Shown: one piece after another, positions 21,422 through 30,935 of the stretch
Layout of the letters: each line of letters begins with the position of its first letter
How positions within the stretch are numbered: the stretch's first letter is position 1
Source: Fidelibacterota bacterium
GTDB taxonomy: Bacteria; Marinisomatota; Marinisomatia; SCGC-AAA003-L08; GCA-002719095
Assembly: GCA_002705575.1 (NCBI GenBank)
Contig: PAHI01000044.1
Coordinates: forward strand, 1-45,870
DNA: 45,870 bases
Direction of reading: 5' to 3'
Notes under the pieces: generated by a model
What the model saw: only the letters and a program-made list of their open reading frames with translations
What the model was told of the DNA's origin: nothing
Database searches by the model: none
Translations under genes and position numbers: made by a program

Positions 21422-24103
21422 TTATTTACAAGCAGACAAAATAGCAGCGGGAACTCTAAATGAAGAGCAACTAACGTAGTTAAAACCACGTTTCTTAAAG
21501 AACTCAATAGACTTTGGATCTCCTCCATGCTCTCCGCAGATACCAATTTTAATATCAGGCTTTGTTTTTCGAGCCTTTTGAACCGCCAGCTTAATTAATT
21601 CGCCCACCCCATTTTGATCTAGGGTTTGAAAGGGGTCACTTTTTAAAATGTTTTTATCAAAATAATCTTTTATAACAGGAGCAACATCATCTCTAGAAAA
21701 ACCATATGTTGTTTGTGTTAGGTCGTTTGTGCCAAAAGAAATAAAGTCTGCATATTTGGCAATTCTATCTGCAATTAAACATGCTCTGGGCAGCTCAATC
21801 ATCGTCCCTATTTTAAAGTTAACCGTTCTTTTGTTTTTTAAATTTATATCTTCAGAGCATTCCAAAATTACTTTTCGTTGATGTAAAAACTCTTTTAATG
21901 ATCCTACCAAAGGAATCATTATTTCAGGATTGACCTTGATTCCTTCTTTTGATAGTTTGTGTGATGCCTCTAAAATAGCTCCTGCTTGCATTTGTGTGAT
22001 TTCAGGATAAGAAATGCCCAGCCGACAACCACGGTGACCTAGCATTGGATTAGATTCATGAAGTTGTAGTATAGCAGATTCAACCTCTTTTATTGAGCAC
22101 TTTGTTTCGTTGGCTAAAGAAGATATTTGTTGGCTTGTTTGAGGCAAAAACTCATGAAGAGGAGGATCGAGCAATCTAATTGTTACAGGAAAAGGAGACA
22201 TAGTTTTTAAAATTTCATAAAAGTCTTGTTTTTGGAATGGCAATAAATTCATTAATGCTTTTTTTCTAATTTTATCATCGCTTCTAAACAATATCATTTT
22301 TCTAACCTCAGAAATCCTTTTAGGGTTGAAAAACATATGTTCAGTTCTACACAATCCAATTCCTTTTGCGCCCATTGATTTGGCCACCCTGGCATCATCT
22401 GGAGTGTCTGAGTTGGAACGAACTCCTATTTTTTTATTTTTTATACAAATATTAAGAATTTTTTTAAAATTCTCGTTTTTTTCTAAATCTGCATCAATTA
22501 AACTCAACTTATCTAAATAAATTTTACCCTCAGTTCCATTTACTGAAACCCAGTCTCCTTGTTTAATTTTTTTATTATTAACCTGAGCAGTTTTATTTTT
22601 TGTGTCAATAGCAATATTTGAAGATCCAACAACACAGCACTTGCCCCAGCCTCTTGCTACTAGAGCTGCGTGAGATGTCATTCCTCCACGAGTTGTTATA
22701 ATAGCCTTAGAAGCATGCATTCCATGAATGTCTTCTGGAGATGTTTCTTCGCGAATTAAAACAACCTGCATACCTCGAGCTGCCCAATTTTCAGCAGCTT
22801 CAGATGTAAAAACAGCCTGACCAACAGCACACCCAGGACCAGCAGGCAAACCCGTGGTTAAAACAAAAGAACTTTTTTCAGCACCGGGATTAAAATAAGG
22901 GTGCATAATCTCATCAAAGTGTTTAGTCTCTAGTCTTTTAATCAAACGTGTAACATCTATTTTATTTTTATTAAAATAATCTAATGCAATATTGATAGCT
23001 GAGGCCCCAGTTCTTTTTCCTCTTCTGGTTTGCAGCATATATAGTTTTTGATTTTGAATTGTAAATTCTATATCTTGCATATCATTGTAGTGGTTTTCCA
23101 AGACCGATTTAATAGAAAGTAATTGGCTATAAATTAAAGGAAATTTATTTTCAAGGGTTTCTTTAAGCTTAGTAAGTTCATTTTTGCTTTGCTCATTAAT
23201 AGGATATGGTGTTCTTATTCCTGCAACAACATCTTCTCCTTGTGCATTAGGAAGCCATTCACCATAAAAGTTGTTTTCGCCTGTAGAAGGGTTTCTTGTA
23301 AAAGCAACGCCTGTTCCACAGCCTTCTCCCATGTTGCCAAAAACCATACTTTGAATATTAACTGCTGTACCCCAATCATCCGGAATGTTTTCAATTTGTC
23401 TATATTTTTTTGCACGAACCCCGTTCCAAGATTTAAAAACAGCTTCAATAGAGCCCCATAATTGGTCAAAGGGATTATCAGGAAAAGGTTCTTTGAAAGT
23501 ATTTTTTATCTCTTTTTTAAAAATATCACATATTTCTTTTAAAGAAGACAAAGGCAAATCAGAATCATTTTCAATGTTAAGCTCGGTTTTTTTATTCATT
23601 AGTATTAAATCAAGTTTTTCTCGAATGTTTTTGTGAGATTCTGGTTGAAGGGCTTTGTCCATAACTACATCTGAATACATCATAATCAACCTTCGATATG
23701 AATCATATACAAAGCGCGCATTGTTTGTTTTTTCTATTAAAGGGATAAGAGTTTTTTCTCCAAGACCCACATTTAAAACTGTTTCCATCATGCCTGGCAT
23801 AGATGTTCTAGCCCCAGATCTTATTGAAAATAAAAGAGGGTTTTTGGAATCTCCAAATATAGAGCCTTGATTTTTTTCAATTTTTTTAATTGAAAATAAT
23901 AATTCAGATTTAAAGCTTGAAGGAAACTTGTGATTTTTTAAATAATAGTTACAAACATCAGAGGAAATTGTGAATCCTGGAGGCACAGGGATTTTTAGAT
24001 TACACATTTCTGCTAAATTAGAGCCCTTTCCTCCTAAAATATTAACAAGTTCTTTGTTTCCATCCGTCTGTTTGTCTGAGAAAATATAAATATTTTTAGT
24101 CAT
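21422..24103 (-). CDS. ppdK: pyruvate, phosphate dikinase
   Basis: PPDK interconverts pyruvate, ATP and phosphate with phosphoenolpyruvate, AMP and pyrophosphate. The 893-residue protein has the N-terminal ATP-grasp domain beginning LGGKGSNLAEM (about 24-34) and SIRSGARTSMPGMMETVLN. The phospho-histidine swivel domain has GGMTSHAALVARGWGKCCVV (catalytic His near residue 478). The C-terminal PEP/pyruvate barrel has GLCRTEHMFF, GHRGCRLG, FGTNDLTQ and the catalytic CGEHGGDP. The length is full. It is monocistronic, with a divergent 93-base spacer towards the SpoVG-like gene. The pyrophosphate it uses or makes links it functionally to the membrane pyrophosphatase at 43280. Confidence 0.97.
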   Translation of the reverse strand: MTKNIYIFSDKQTDGNKELVNILGGKGSNLAEMCNLKIPVPPGFTISSDVCNYYLKNHKFPSSFKSELLFSIKKIEKNQGSIFGDSKNPLLFSIRSGARTSMPGMMETVLNVGLGEKTLIPLIEKTNNARFVYDSYRRLIMMYSDVVMDKALQPESHKNIREKLDLILMNKKTELNIENDSDLPLSSLKEICDIFKKEIKNTFKEPFPDNPFDQLWGSIEAVFKSWNGVRAKKYRQIENIPDDWGTAVNIQSMVFGNMGEGCGTGVAFTRNPSTGENNFYGEWLPNAQGEDVVAGIRTPYPINEQSKNELTKLKETLENKFPLIYSQLLSIKSVLENHYNDMQDIEFTIQNQKLYMLQTRRGKRTGASAINIALDYFNKNKIDVTRLIKRLETKHFDEIMHPYFNPGAEKSSFVLTTGLPAGPGCAVGQAVFTSEAAENWAARGMQVVLIREETSPEDIHGMHASKAIITTRGGMTSHAALVARGWGKCCVVGSSNIAIDTKNKTAQVNNKKIKQGDWVSVNGTEGKIYLDKLSLIDADLEKNENFKKILNICIKNKKIGVRSNSDTPDDARVAKSMGAKGIGLCRTEHMFFNPKRISEVRKMILFRSDDKIRKKALMNLLPFQKQDFYEILKTMSPFPVTIRLLDPPLHEFLPQTSQQISSLANETKCSIKEVESAILQLHESNPMLGHRGCRLGISYPEITQMQAGAILEASHKLSKEGIKVNPEIMIPLVGSLKEFLHQRKVILECSEDINLKNKRTVNFKIGTMIELPRACLIADRIAKYADFISFGTNDLTQTTYGFSRDDVAPVIKDYFDKNILKSDPFQTLDQNGVGELIKLAVQKARKTKPDIKIGICGEHGGDPKSIEFFKKRGFNYVSCSSFRVPAAILSACK

Positions 24104-24183
24104 TTTTGTATAATTTGGTTTACAAATATTTTTGCTTAAGCATTTGGAAATTTATTTTATAAAAGTAAATTAAGAACATAAAA

Positions 24184-24188
24184 GGGAG
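24184..24188 (+). promoter_or_regulatory. Shine-Dalgarno that fixes the TTG start of the SpoVG-like gene
   Basis: GGGAG, inside AAAGGGAGAA, lies 8 bases before the TTG at 24197. Most genes in this window lack a clear Shine-Dalgarno, so this strong one supports a TTG start rather than the internal ATG at 24212. Confidence 0.75.
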
Positions 24189-24196
24189 AAATAAAA

Positions 24197-24616
24197 TTGA
24201 AAATTGAAAGAATGAACAAAGGCTCTTGGGGCAAGGTTAGGGCTTTTTTTGATGTCCAAACAGATGAAGGGTTTACAATTAAAGGGTTTAAGTTAATTGA
24301 AGGAATAAACGGGCTTTTTGTTAGCCTTCCAAGCCAAAAAGGTAAAGACGATGAGTATTTTGATACTGTTTATGTTGCTCCTGAAATAAGAGAAGAATTG
24401 AATCATGTTGCAATACAACAGTATGGTATGCATGATGATGGAGATAGCTTTGGCTTTCCACAAAAAGAAGATAAACCCAATGTAAATACAAATCAAAAAA
24501 CAGAAGGATATGAAGCTACAAAGTCAAATGTAGAAACTAAGCCACAAGAAGTTAGCTTTGATTCATCAGAAAAAAAAGAAACAGAAACCTTTTCAGATGA
24601 CGACATTCCTTTTTAA
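24197..24616 (+). CDS. SpoVG-domain protein with an SSB-type C-terminal tip (DDDIPF)
   Basis: The 139-residue protein has two parts. Residues about 1-77 match the SpoVG fold: FTIKGFKLIEGINGLFVSLP corresponds to the family core in which a hydrophobic strand leads into D/EGxNGLFVxMPS, followed by a helix ending ELNHVAIQQY. SpoVG proteins bind DNA or RNA in Firmicutes and spirochaetes. Residues about 78-133 are a polar, disordered-looking linker rich in Asn, Lys, Glu and Ser. The protein ends FSDDDIPF, the same last six residues as E. coli SSB, the peptide that docks RecO, PriA, Exo I, Pol III chi and others. This is a non-SSB protein with a complete SSB tail. The TTG start has a good Shine-Dalgarno. 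sdhC follows after 8 bases, perhaps in one transcript. Confidence 0.88.
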   Translation: MKIERMNKGSWGKVRAFFDVQTDEGFTIKGFKLIEGINGLFVSLPSQKGKDDEYFDTVYVAPEIREELNHVAIQQYGMHDDGDSFGFPQKEDKPNVNTNQKTEGYEATKSNVETKPQEVSFDSSEKKETETFSDDDIPF

Positions 24617-24624
24617 AGCTTGAA

Positions 24625-25290
24625 TTGAAGTTTTATATACTCAATAAATATTTAGCATCATTATCAGGGCTTTTTCTCCTTTTATTTTTAACTGGTCATT
24701 TAGCTGGGAACCTCCAACTTTTGATCTCAGAATCAGCAGGAGCACAAAAGCAATTCAACGAGTATGCAAATTTTATGAGCACAAACCCAGTAGTTAAAGT
24801 CCTTTCTATAATAACCTATGTATCTATATTTTTACATGTTTTTGTTACTATTGTGCTTACTATTGATTCAAAAATGAAAAGACCTATAAAATACAAGAAA
24901 ACAAAATCTCCATCTAGTTCTCCAGGTTCAAAATATATGGGTGTGCTTGGGACAATAATTCTTGCATTTGTAATTATTCACTTAAGCAATTTTTGGTTTA
25001 AAGCAAAATTCACCAATGAAATCTTAAAAGACCCTTATGGAAATAAAGATATATATAGTTTAGTTATTAGTAAATTTCAACATATAGAGCACGTATCTAT
25101 TTACGTTTTTTCAATGTTAGCTATTTTTTTTCACACGCTACATGGCTTTTCAAGCAGCTTTCAATCTCTAGGACTTGTAACCTCTAAAACAAGGAAATAC
25201 TTTACATTAGCAGGCATAATATATTCATTAGTAATACCGGTTATGTTTGCAGTAATACCTGTTTATATCTATTTTGGACTTAATAAATGA
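24625..25290 (+). CDS. sdhC: succinate dehydrogenase cytochrome b subunit (SdhC, b558 family)
   Basis: This is the membrane anchor of complex II. The 221 residues contain five hydrophobic segments, with likely heme-ligand histidines in [11 protein letters not shown] (His25), [21 protein letters not shown], and the [16 protein letters not shown] region. A single five-helix SdhC without SdhD is the class B arrangement found in Bacteroidetes and epsilon-proteobacteria, with two b hemes. The start is TTG at 24625, 8 bases after the SpoVG-like stop. It overlaps sdhA by an ATGA. The enzyme could run as succinate dehydrogenase or fumarate reductase. Confidence 0.9.
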   Translation: MKFYILNKYLASLSGLFLLLFLTGHLAGNLQLLISESAGAQKQFNEYANFMSTNPVVKVLSIITYVSIFLHVFVTIVLTIDSKMKRPIKYKKTKSPSSSPGSKYMGVLGTIILAFVIIHLSNFWFKAKFTNEILKDPYGNKDIYSLVISKFQHIEHVSIYVFSMLAIFFHTLHGFSSSFQSLGLVTSKTRKYFTLAGIIYSLVIPVMFAVIPVYIYFGLNK

Positions 25291-27212
25291 CAAAAATAAA
25301 AAAAATGGATTCTAAAATACCAAACGGCCCAATAGAAAAAAAGTGGACTAATTACAAAGCTTCAGTACCTTTAGTAAGTCCTGCAAACAAGAAAAAATTA
25401 GATGTAATTGTTATAGGCACTGGATTAGCTGGAGCCTCTGCATCAGCCTCTTTAGCAGAATTGGGATATAATGTAAAGTCTTTTTGCTTTCAAGATAGCT
25501 CAAGAAGAGCACATTCAATTGCAGCGCAAGGAGGTATTAATGCAGCAAAAAACTATCAAAATGACGGTGATAGTGTTTATAGGTTGTTTTACGATACCAT
25601 AAAAGGTGGTGACTATAGATCAAGAGAAGCAAATGTATATAGATTGGCAGAAGTTAGTGCAAATATAATAGACCAGTGTGTTGCTCAGGGAGTACCGTTT
25701 GCGAGGGAATATGGAGGCTTACTAGACAATCGATCTTTTGGCGGAGTTCAAGTATCAAGGACTTTTTATGCAAGAGGACAAACAGGGCAACAGCTTTTGC
25801 TTGGAGCTTACAGCGCCTTAAGCAGGCAGATAAAAAAGAAAAAAGTTCAGCTTTTTACGAGACATGAAATGCAAGATGTTGTCTTGGTTAATGGTGAGGC
25901 GAAAGGCGTTATCGTAAAAGATTTAATTAAGGGAGAATATCAACGTTTTGCTGCCGATGCTGTTGTTTTAGCAACGGGAGGCTATGGGAATGTGTATTAT
26001 TTATCAACAAACGCAATGGGTTCAAATGTGACTGCATCGTGGAGAGCATATAAGAAAGGAGCTTTTTTCGCAAACCCATCTTTTTGCCAGATACATCCAA
26101 CATGTATACCTGTTAGCGGAGATCATCAATCAAAGCTAACGCTTATGAGTGAAAGCTTAAGAAATGACGGACGAATCTGGGTTCCAAAACAAAAAAAAGA
26201 TGGTCGGAAGGCGTCAGATATTCCTGAGGAGGAAAGAAATTATTATCTAGAAACAAGGTATCCAGCATTCGGAAATCTTGTTCCAAGAGATGTTGCATCA
26301 AGAGCGGCCAAAGAAGTATGTGATGATGGATATGGAGTAGGGAGCTCTGGATTGGCAGTATACTTGGACTTTAAAGATGCCATTAATAGAATGGGAAAAG
26401 ACACCGTTTCTGCTAAATATGGAAATTTGTTTGCAATGTATGAAAAAATAACAGGAGAAGACCCATACGAAACACCAATGAGAATTTACCCGGCAATTCA
26501 CTATACAATGGGCGGAACATGGGTTGACTATAATTTAATGACAACAATACCTGGGTTGTATGCAATAGGAGAGAGTAACTTTTCAGATCACGGAGCAAAC
26601 AGGCTAGGGGCGTCTGCTTTAATGCAGGGCCTAGCAGATGGGTATTTTGTTCTACCGTATACAATAGGAGATTATTTGTCAAAACAAATATCTGATAAAA
26701 AGGTAAGCAGCGATATGGATGAATTTAAAGAAGCAGAAGAAAGGGCTGTAGCAAAAATGAAAAAGATATATGATGTACAGGGAAATCAACCGGTTGAATT
26801 GATACATAAAAAATTAGGAAAAGTAATTTGGGATTATTGTGGAATGTCTCGTAGCGAAGAAGGTTTAAAAAGAGCCTTAGGACTAGTTAAAGAGATTAAA
26901 GAAGAGTTTTGGAACACCATAAAAATTCCTGGTGAGTTTAAGTCATTTAATACTGAACTAGATAAAGCGGGACGAGTAATTGACTTTATAGAGCTAGGAG
27001 ACTTAATGATACGTGACGCTCTCGATAGGAAAGAGTCCTGTGGAGGACATTTTAGAGTAGAAAGTCAAACGTCTACAGGAGAAGCAAAAAGAATTGACAG
27101 TAAATACTCTTATGTTTCAGCTTGGGAATACAGCCAGAAATCTGAGCCTAAGCTTCATCATGAACCATTAGTTTTTGAAAATGTAAAGCTTGCAGAAAGG
27201 AGCTACAAATGA
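25287..27212 (+). CDS. sdhA: succinate dehydrogenase / fumarate reductase flavoprotein subunit
   Basis: This is the FAD-binding catalytic subunit of complex II. The 641-residue protein has the dinucleotide fold [20 protein letters not shown] (about 39-58), the covalent-FAD region [17 protein letters not shown] with its His, the active-site segment [17 protein letters not shown] with catalytic Arg, and [12 protein letters not shown] followed by [15 protein letters not shown]. The substrate-binding and catalytic elements are all present. It overlaps sdhC and sdhB by ATGA, the order sdhC-sdhA-sdhB being typical of class B enzymes. A second ATG (M7) is possible, but the first gives the tight overlap. 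Confidence 0.97.
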   Translation: MTKIKKMDSKIPNGPIEKKWTNYKASVPLVSPANKKKLDVIVIGTGLAGASASASLAELGYNVKSFCFQDSSRRAHSIAAQGGINAAKNYQNDGDSVYRLFYDTIKGGDYRSREANVYRLAEVSANIIDQCVAQGVPFAREYGGLLDNRSFGGVQVSRTFYARGQTGQQLLLGAYSALSRQIKKKKVQLFTRHEMQDVVLVNGEAKGVIVKDLIKGEYQRFAADAVVLATGGYGNVYYLSTNAMGSNVTASWRAYKKGAFFANPSFCQIHPTCIPVSGDHQSKLTLMSESLRNDGRIWVPKQKKDGRKASDIPEEERNYYLETRYPAFGNLVPRDVASRAAKEVCDDGYGVGSSGLAVYLDFKDAINRMGKDTVSAKYGNLFAMYEKITGEDPYETPMRIYPAIHYTMGGTWVDYNLMTTIPGLYAIGESNFSDHGANRLGASALMQGLADGYFVLPYTIGDYLSKQISDKKVSSDMDEFKEAEERAVAKMKKIYDVQGNQPVELIHKKLGKVIWDYCGMSRSEEGLKRALGLVKEIKEEFWNTIKIPGEFKSFNTELDKAGRVIDFIELGDLMIRDALDRKESCGGHFRVESQTSTGEAKRIDSKYSYVSAWEYSQKSEPKLHHEPLVFENVKLAERSYK

Positions 27213-27964
27213 AGCAAGCAATTAATCTTAATTTAATTGTATGGAGGCAAAAATCTAGACAAGCTAAAGGAAAATTTAAAAAGTATAAGCTAGATGCAAT
27301 TGATACAGATATGTCTTTTTTAGAAATGTTCGATATCTTAAATGAGCAATTAATTAAAAAGGGTGAGGAGCCTGTTGTTTTTGACCATGATTGCAGAGAA
27401 GGAATATGTGGTTCTTGCAGCATGTATATAAACGGACAGCCACATGGACCACAGAAAGGAACAACAACGTGCCAGCTTCATATGCGAAGTTTTAGCGATG
27501 GTGACACTATTGTAGTTGAGCCTTGGAGGGCAAAAGGATTTCCGATAATTAAAGATCTTATGGTTGATAGATCTGCATTTGATAGAATTATTCAATCAGG
27601 AGGCTACATTTCCGTAAATACTGGAAATGCTCCAGATGGTAATGCTATACCTATAAACAAATCAAATGCAGATGAGGCTTTTAGTGCTGCAGCATGTATT
27701 GGGTGTGGTGCTTGTGTTGCTGCCTGTAAAAATGCCTCTGCCTCACTATTTTTAGGGGCAAAAATAAATCAACTTTCCCTTCTGCCTCAAGGCGACCCCG
27801 AAAGATCTTCCAGAGTTAAAAACATGGTAGCAAAAATGGAAGAAGAAGGGTTTGGTCATTGTACTAACACTGGTTCGTGTGAAGCGGAATGTCCAAAAGA
27901 TATTTCAATTGACAATATTGCAAAGCTAAATAGAGAATATGTTAGGTCTCTAATCAAAAAATAA
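27209..27964 (+). CDS. sdhB: succinate dehydrogenase / fumarate reductase iron-sulfur subunit
   Basis: SdhB carries electrons from FAD to the quinone site. The 251-residue product has the [2Fe-2S] ligand run [12 protein letters not shown] followed by TTCQLHM. The [4Fe-4S] motif [14 protein letters not shown] and the final cluster segment [16 protein letters not shown] are also present. All expected cysteines are there. It completes the sdhCAB operon and overlaps sdhA by ATGA. Fifteen bases later a small exported protein gene begins. Confidence 0.97.
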   Translation: MKQAINLNLIVWRQKSRQAKGKFKKYKLDAIDTDMSFLEMFDILNEQLIKKGEEPVVFDHDCREGICGSCSMYINGQPHGPQKGTTTCQLHMRSFSDGDTIVVEPWRAKGFPIIKDLMVDRSAFDRIIQSGGYISVNTGNAPDGNAIPINKSNADEAFSAAACIGCGACVAACKNASASLFLGAKINQLSLLPQGDPERSSRVKNMVAKMEEEGFGHCTNTGSCEAECPKDISIDNIAKLNREYVRSLIKK

Positions 27965-27979
27965 TTATTAAAACTAATT

Positions 27980-28423
27980 ATGTTTAAAATATTTTTATTT
28001 CTAGGGCTGTTTTTTTCATTTGGAGCTTCTTCTGAAAGAGAAAATATTTTACAAGTCTTAGACAAATATAATAAAGCCTTTGGTGAAGCAAACTATTCCC
28101 AAATCAGTAAGCTTTTTGATTATCCTGCATCTTTTAACCTTGCAGAAAAAACCATTACTGCACACAACAGCTTCAAATTAAAACTAATTTATAAAAAAAT
28201 TAGAGGGGATTTACCAGAGTATTATTCTTACAGTGTGTGGAAAAAGAGAGATATTATGTTAATAGATTCTGATATTGCAATTGTCAATGCAGATTTTTCA
28301 AGACACAAAGAGGATGGCAGTATATTCTATTCAGGTTCAGCACAATATTATTTAAGATTTGAAAAAAATGAGTGGAAGATATTTTCACTTACCCCCTATA
28401 CCAATATTAAAGCCTTATATTAA
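27980..28423 (+). CDS. exported NTF2/SnoaL-like small protein, unknown function
   Basis: A short signal peptide (MFKIFLFLGLFFSFGASS) is followed by about 125 residues with the NTF2-like layout. A first helix, ENILQVLDKYNKAFGEANYS, precedes KLFDYPASF. A long strand set follows with IMLIDSDIAIVNADFSRH and FYSGSAQYYLRF, and then NEWKIFSLTPY, which resembles the W-K-I end seen in SnoaL/DUF4440 proteins. No catalytic residues can be assigned. It follows sdhB closely and may share its transcript; a role in complex II is not shown. Confidence 0.65.
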   Translation: MFKIFLFLGLFFSFGASSERENILQVLDKYNKAFGEANYSQISKLFDYPASFNLAEKTITAHNSFKLKLIYKKIRGDLPEYYSYSVWKKRDIMLIDSDIAIVNADFSRHKEDGSIFYSGSAQYYLRFEKNEWKIFSLTPYTNIKALY

Positions 28424-28431
28424 AAGATTTG

Positions 28432-29394
28432 ATGATTGTTGAAAAATTTACTGCATCAGACTTAGAATTTAAAGAGCTTGCCAGAATAGATAATCTGGTT
28501 AACCATGACTGTATAAATCACCCAGATGACGATAAAAGAAAATGGAAAATTAGAGATAAAAGTATAATTAGAGATAGATTGCTTTTATATAAAAACAGTG
28601 TCCTTATTGGAGCGATTTACTACAGTCAAGGACGAGGCCAAAATAATAGAACGGGCTTTTTTACACTAAACATTGATCCTAAGCATAACACACAACAATC
28701 TCAAGAAATTTTATATAATAGGATGATTAAAGAGATAAAACAATTCAAAAGCAACAAAATTTTAACTCATATATATGATCATCCTAATTATAATCTAGTA
28801 AAGCAATTTCTGATTAACAATCAATTTAAGCTTGTTCAAATAAACAGAGAGTACTCATGCGATATAACAAAAATTGATGTTAAAAAGTACCAGCCTCTAA
28901 TTAAAAAACTAGAAACACAAGGCATAAAGTTTTATGATTCAAAAGAAGAAATGACAGAATTCCCAAATCACTATAAAAAATTAGAAGAATTAGATTGGAA
29001 ATATAGCCAAGATTTTCCCATTCCTGATGGTATTGAGCACACACGATCACCTTTTGAACATTATATGAAGCTTATTAATGATTATTATGAAAACTGCTAT
29101 GGAATTCATATTGTAGCTGTCATGAATAAAAAGTATATAGGTTCAACAGATTTGGAGGTATATCATAAGGCTGAGCCGTATAAAGCATGGACTGAAGGGC
29201 TAGGTGTCTTAAAAGAATTTCGAAGGAAGGGCATTGCAACAGCTTTAAAAATAAAAGCTATAGAAAAACTTCTTAAAAAAGGAGTAAAAGAAGTTAGAAC
29301 AGACAATGAGGAGAATAATCCAATGTATAAAATTAATGTAGCGTTAGGATTTAAATCTGTTCCATCTAGCTTAGAATATATGAAAAAAATTTAA
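28432..29394 (+). CDS. GNAT acetyltransferase with two GNAT-like domains
   Basis: The 320-residue protein seems to be a tandem GNAT. The N-terminal half (about 1-145) has the fold pattern but a weak acetyl-CoA loop (NIDPKHNTQQSQEIL). The C-terminal half (about 160-320) has EGLGVLKEFRRKGIATALKI, a good acetyl-CoA-binding R/QxxGxG/A motif, then VRTDNEENNPMYKINVALGF. This is the usual GNAT ending with Asn and an aromatic residue. The acceptor substrate is unknown. TTG at 28429 precedes the ATG directly; I prefer the ATG. It lies 8 bases after the NTF2-like gene, at the end of the sdh-led run. Confidence 0.8.
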   Translation: MIVEKFTASDLEFKELARIDNLVNHDCINHPDDDKRKWKIRDKSIIRDRLLLYKNSVLIGAIYYSQGRGQNNRTGFFTLNIDPKHNTQQSQEILYNRMIKEIKQFKSNKILTHIYDHPNYNLVKQFLINNQFKLVQINREYSCDITKIDVKKYQPLIKKLETQGIKFYDSKEEMTEFPNHYKKLEELDWKYSQDFPIPDGIEHTRSPFEHYMKLINDYYENCYGIHIVAVMNKKYIGSTDLEVYHKAEPYKAWTEGLGVLKEFRRKGIATALKIKAIEKLLKKGVKEVRTDNEENNPMYKINVALGFKSVPSSLEYMKKI

Positions 29395-29453
29395 GAGATT
29401 GGTTAAGATAAAAATAAATAAGGTTTATAATTATTAATCAAAGATATAAAAAG

Positions 29454-30068
29454 CTATTTTAATTCAAAGCGAACTGGAACTGTTTGCCAAACTCCGACTT
29501 TTTTTTCTCTTTGTCTGGCAGGCTTCCATTTGGATTGTTTAACGGCCTTTAAAGCAGCTTCATCAAGACCGGTATTGGGAACTCCTTTTTGTACATATGC
29601 TTCTGTAACATTGCCCTTCACATCGATAAAAAACTGTATATAAACAACCCCTTCAATTCCAGCCTCTTTTGCTATTTCTGGATAAATAGGCCGGATTCCA
29701 AGCCCCTTTTTAGGCTGTGGAGGAGTATCAAAAGGAATAAATTTAATGTTTGGCCCGGTTGAAGCAGCAGGCGCATCCCAGTCATCCCAAGAATCAAAAT
29801 CAGTGTCTTCTATTGTTAAATCTTCATCTATATATTCATCATCCTCAGGTACAGGTATGGAAGGTTTTGGTGGTTTTTGTTGTTGAATAATTTCTGTTGG
29901 AGGTATATCAAATGTTTCCAGCTCAAAGTCAGTGTTGTTTTCAGAGGCCTGAACTTCTTCAAAAAACCGTGGTACCATAAAAAATAATATTATCAACAAA
30001 GAAAGGATTGTTAGAATCACCTTTCTAATTCGTATAGAATAATTTAAAAGTAAAGGGTCGGGTCTCAT
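29454..30068 (-). CDS. tonB: energy transducer TonB
   Basis: TonB passes proton-motive force from ExbB-ExbD to outer-membrane receptors. The 204-residue protein has one N-terminal TM helix (VILTILSLLIILFFMVPRFF, about 17-36) and a Pro/acidic periplasmic spacer (KPPKPSIPVPEDDEYIDED and more Asp-rich sequence). The C-terminal TonB domain has YPEIAKEAGIEGVVYIQFFI, DVKGNVTEAYVQ, and a final WKPARQREKKVGVW. No second TonB-dependent gene is adjacent. Its ATG overlaps the stop of the second exbD gene (ATGA). Confidence 0.92.
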   Translation of the reverse strand: MRPDPLLLNYSIRIRKVILTILSLLIILFFMVPRFFEEVQASENNTDFELETFDIPPTEIIQQQKPPKPSIPVPEDDEYIDEDLTIEDTDFDSWDDWDAPAASTGPNIKFIPFDTPPQPKKGLGIRPIYPEIAKEAGIEGVVYIQFFIDVKGNVTEAYVQKGVPNTGLDEAALKAVKQSKWKPARQREKKVGVWQTVPVRFELK

Positions 30069-30502
30069 TCTGATTTTTTCAACGCTGAATAATTTAATCT
30101 TAAAGCATTTACCTCAGGATCTTGTAAAAGCTTATGAATATTAGTGATTAACGCCATTTTAGATTTAGCGTCCGATTTTAGAGAGACTGTAATTCGAGGG
30201 TTGTTTCGAACCTTAAAAGCCATAGACTTTTTAAACATTTCTGCGTTATTTTCATCAGTAATATTAGAAAACTGAATGTCGTCTAAAACTGTAAACCCAT
30301 CTTTTGTTGCCCATATAAAAGAGGTGTTTCTTCTATTTTCAAGCTTTTCTATTTTTTTAGCATAAGGCATATCGATTTGCGGTGCATCAAAAGTTTTCAT
30401 TACAGTTACAACCATAAAAAAGACTAATAGAAGAAAAATAATATCAGGAAGAGAAGATGTTGAGATTTCTTTAGTAATATGAGCTTTTCTTTTTATTAAC
30501 AT
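30065..30502 (-). CDS. exbD: biopolymer transport protein ExbD/TolR (second copy)
   Basis: The 145-residue protein has the single N-terminal TM preceded by STSSLPDIIFLLLVFFMVVT (about 17-36), containing the conserved membrane Asp of ExbD/TolR (Asp23-like). A small periplasmic domain ends in LLQDPEVNALRLNYS. It differs clearly from the first copy just upstream. Two different ExbD subunits per operon are common in the FCB group. It lies between the first exbD (3-base gap) and tonB (4-base overlap). Confidence 0.9.
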   Translation of the reverse strand: MLIKRKAHITKEISTSSLPDIIFLLLVFFMVVTVMKTFDAPQIDMPYAKKIEKLENRRNTSFIWATKDGFTVLDDIQFSNITDENNAEMFKKSMAFKVRNNPRITVSLKSDAKSKMALITNIHKLLQDPEVNALRLNYSALKKSE

Positions 30503-30505
30503 AGT

Positions 30506-30919
30506 TTAATTTGCGATTGATATTTTAGTTGCTTTTGCAGACTTTAAATAGTCTAAAACCCTAATATAGTCGGAATATTTGGTTTTAGGAGTAACTTGAA
30601 CAGAAAATATCATTTTATCATTTTTCATAAGTTCCTTTTCAACCAAAGATTTCAATTCATAGAGAGTGTTTTTATCTAAGCTTTTTTCTTTAGTTACCCT
30701 TCCATTAAAAAGAACTTTTCCAGCTTCGTTAATTGAAATAATTGTAATGTTGTTTGGATTAACCTTCATTTCGTTTCCTTCAGAAGGCAAAACCAGATTT
30801 ATGCCTTGATCCATAGAAATTGTTGTAGTAACAAGAAAAAATATCAACAATAAAAAAGCTATATCGGCCATTGAAGAAGAATTAATTTCTACAGTGGGGC
30901 GTCTTTTGAATTCAATCAT
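30506..30919 (-). CDS. exbD: biopolymer transport protein ExbD/TolR (first copy)
   Basis: The 137-residue protein contains SSSMADIAFLLLIFFLVTTT, the ExbD membrane helix with its conserved Asp (about residue 20). A periplasmic domain of about 90 residues follows, with VLFNGRVTKEKSL. It works with ExbB to harvest the proton gradient for TonB. The gene follows exbB by 16 bases. Confidence 0.9.
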   Translation of the reverse strand: MIEFKRRPTVEINSSSMADIAFLLLIFFLVTTTISMDQGINLVLPSEGNEMKVNPNNITIISINEAGKVLFNGRVTKEKSLDKNTLYELKSLVEKELMKNDKMIFSVQVTPKTKYSDYIRVLDYLKSAKATKISIAN

Positions 30920-30935
30920 ATTTAAAAATCAAAGG

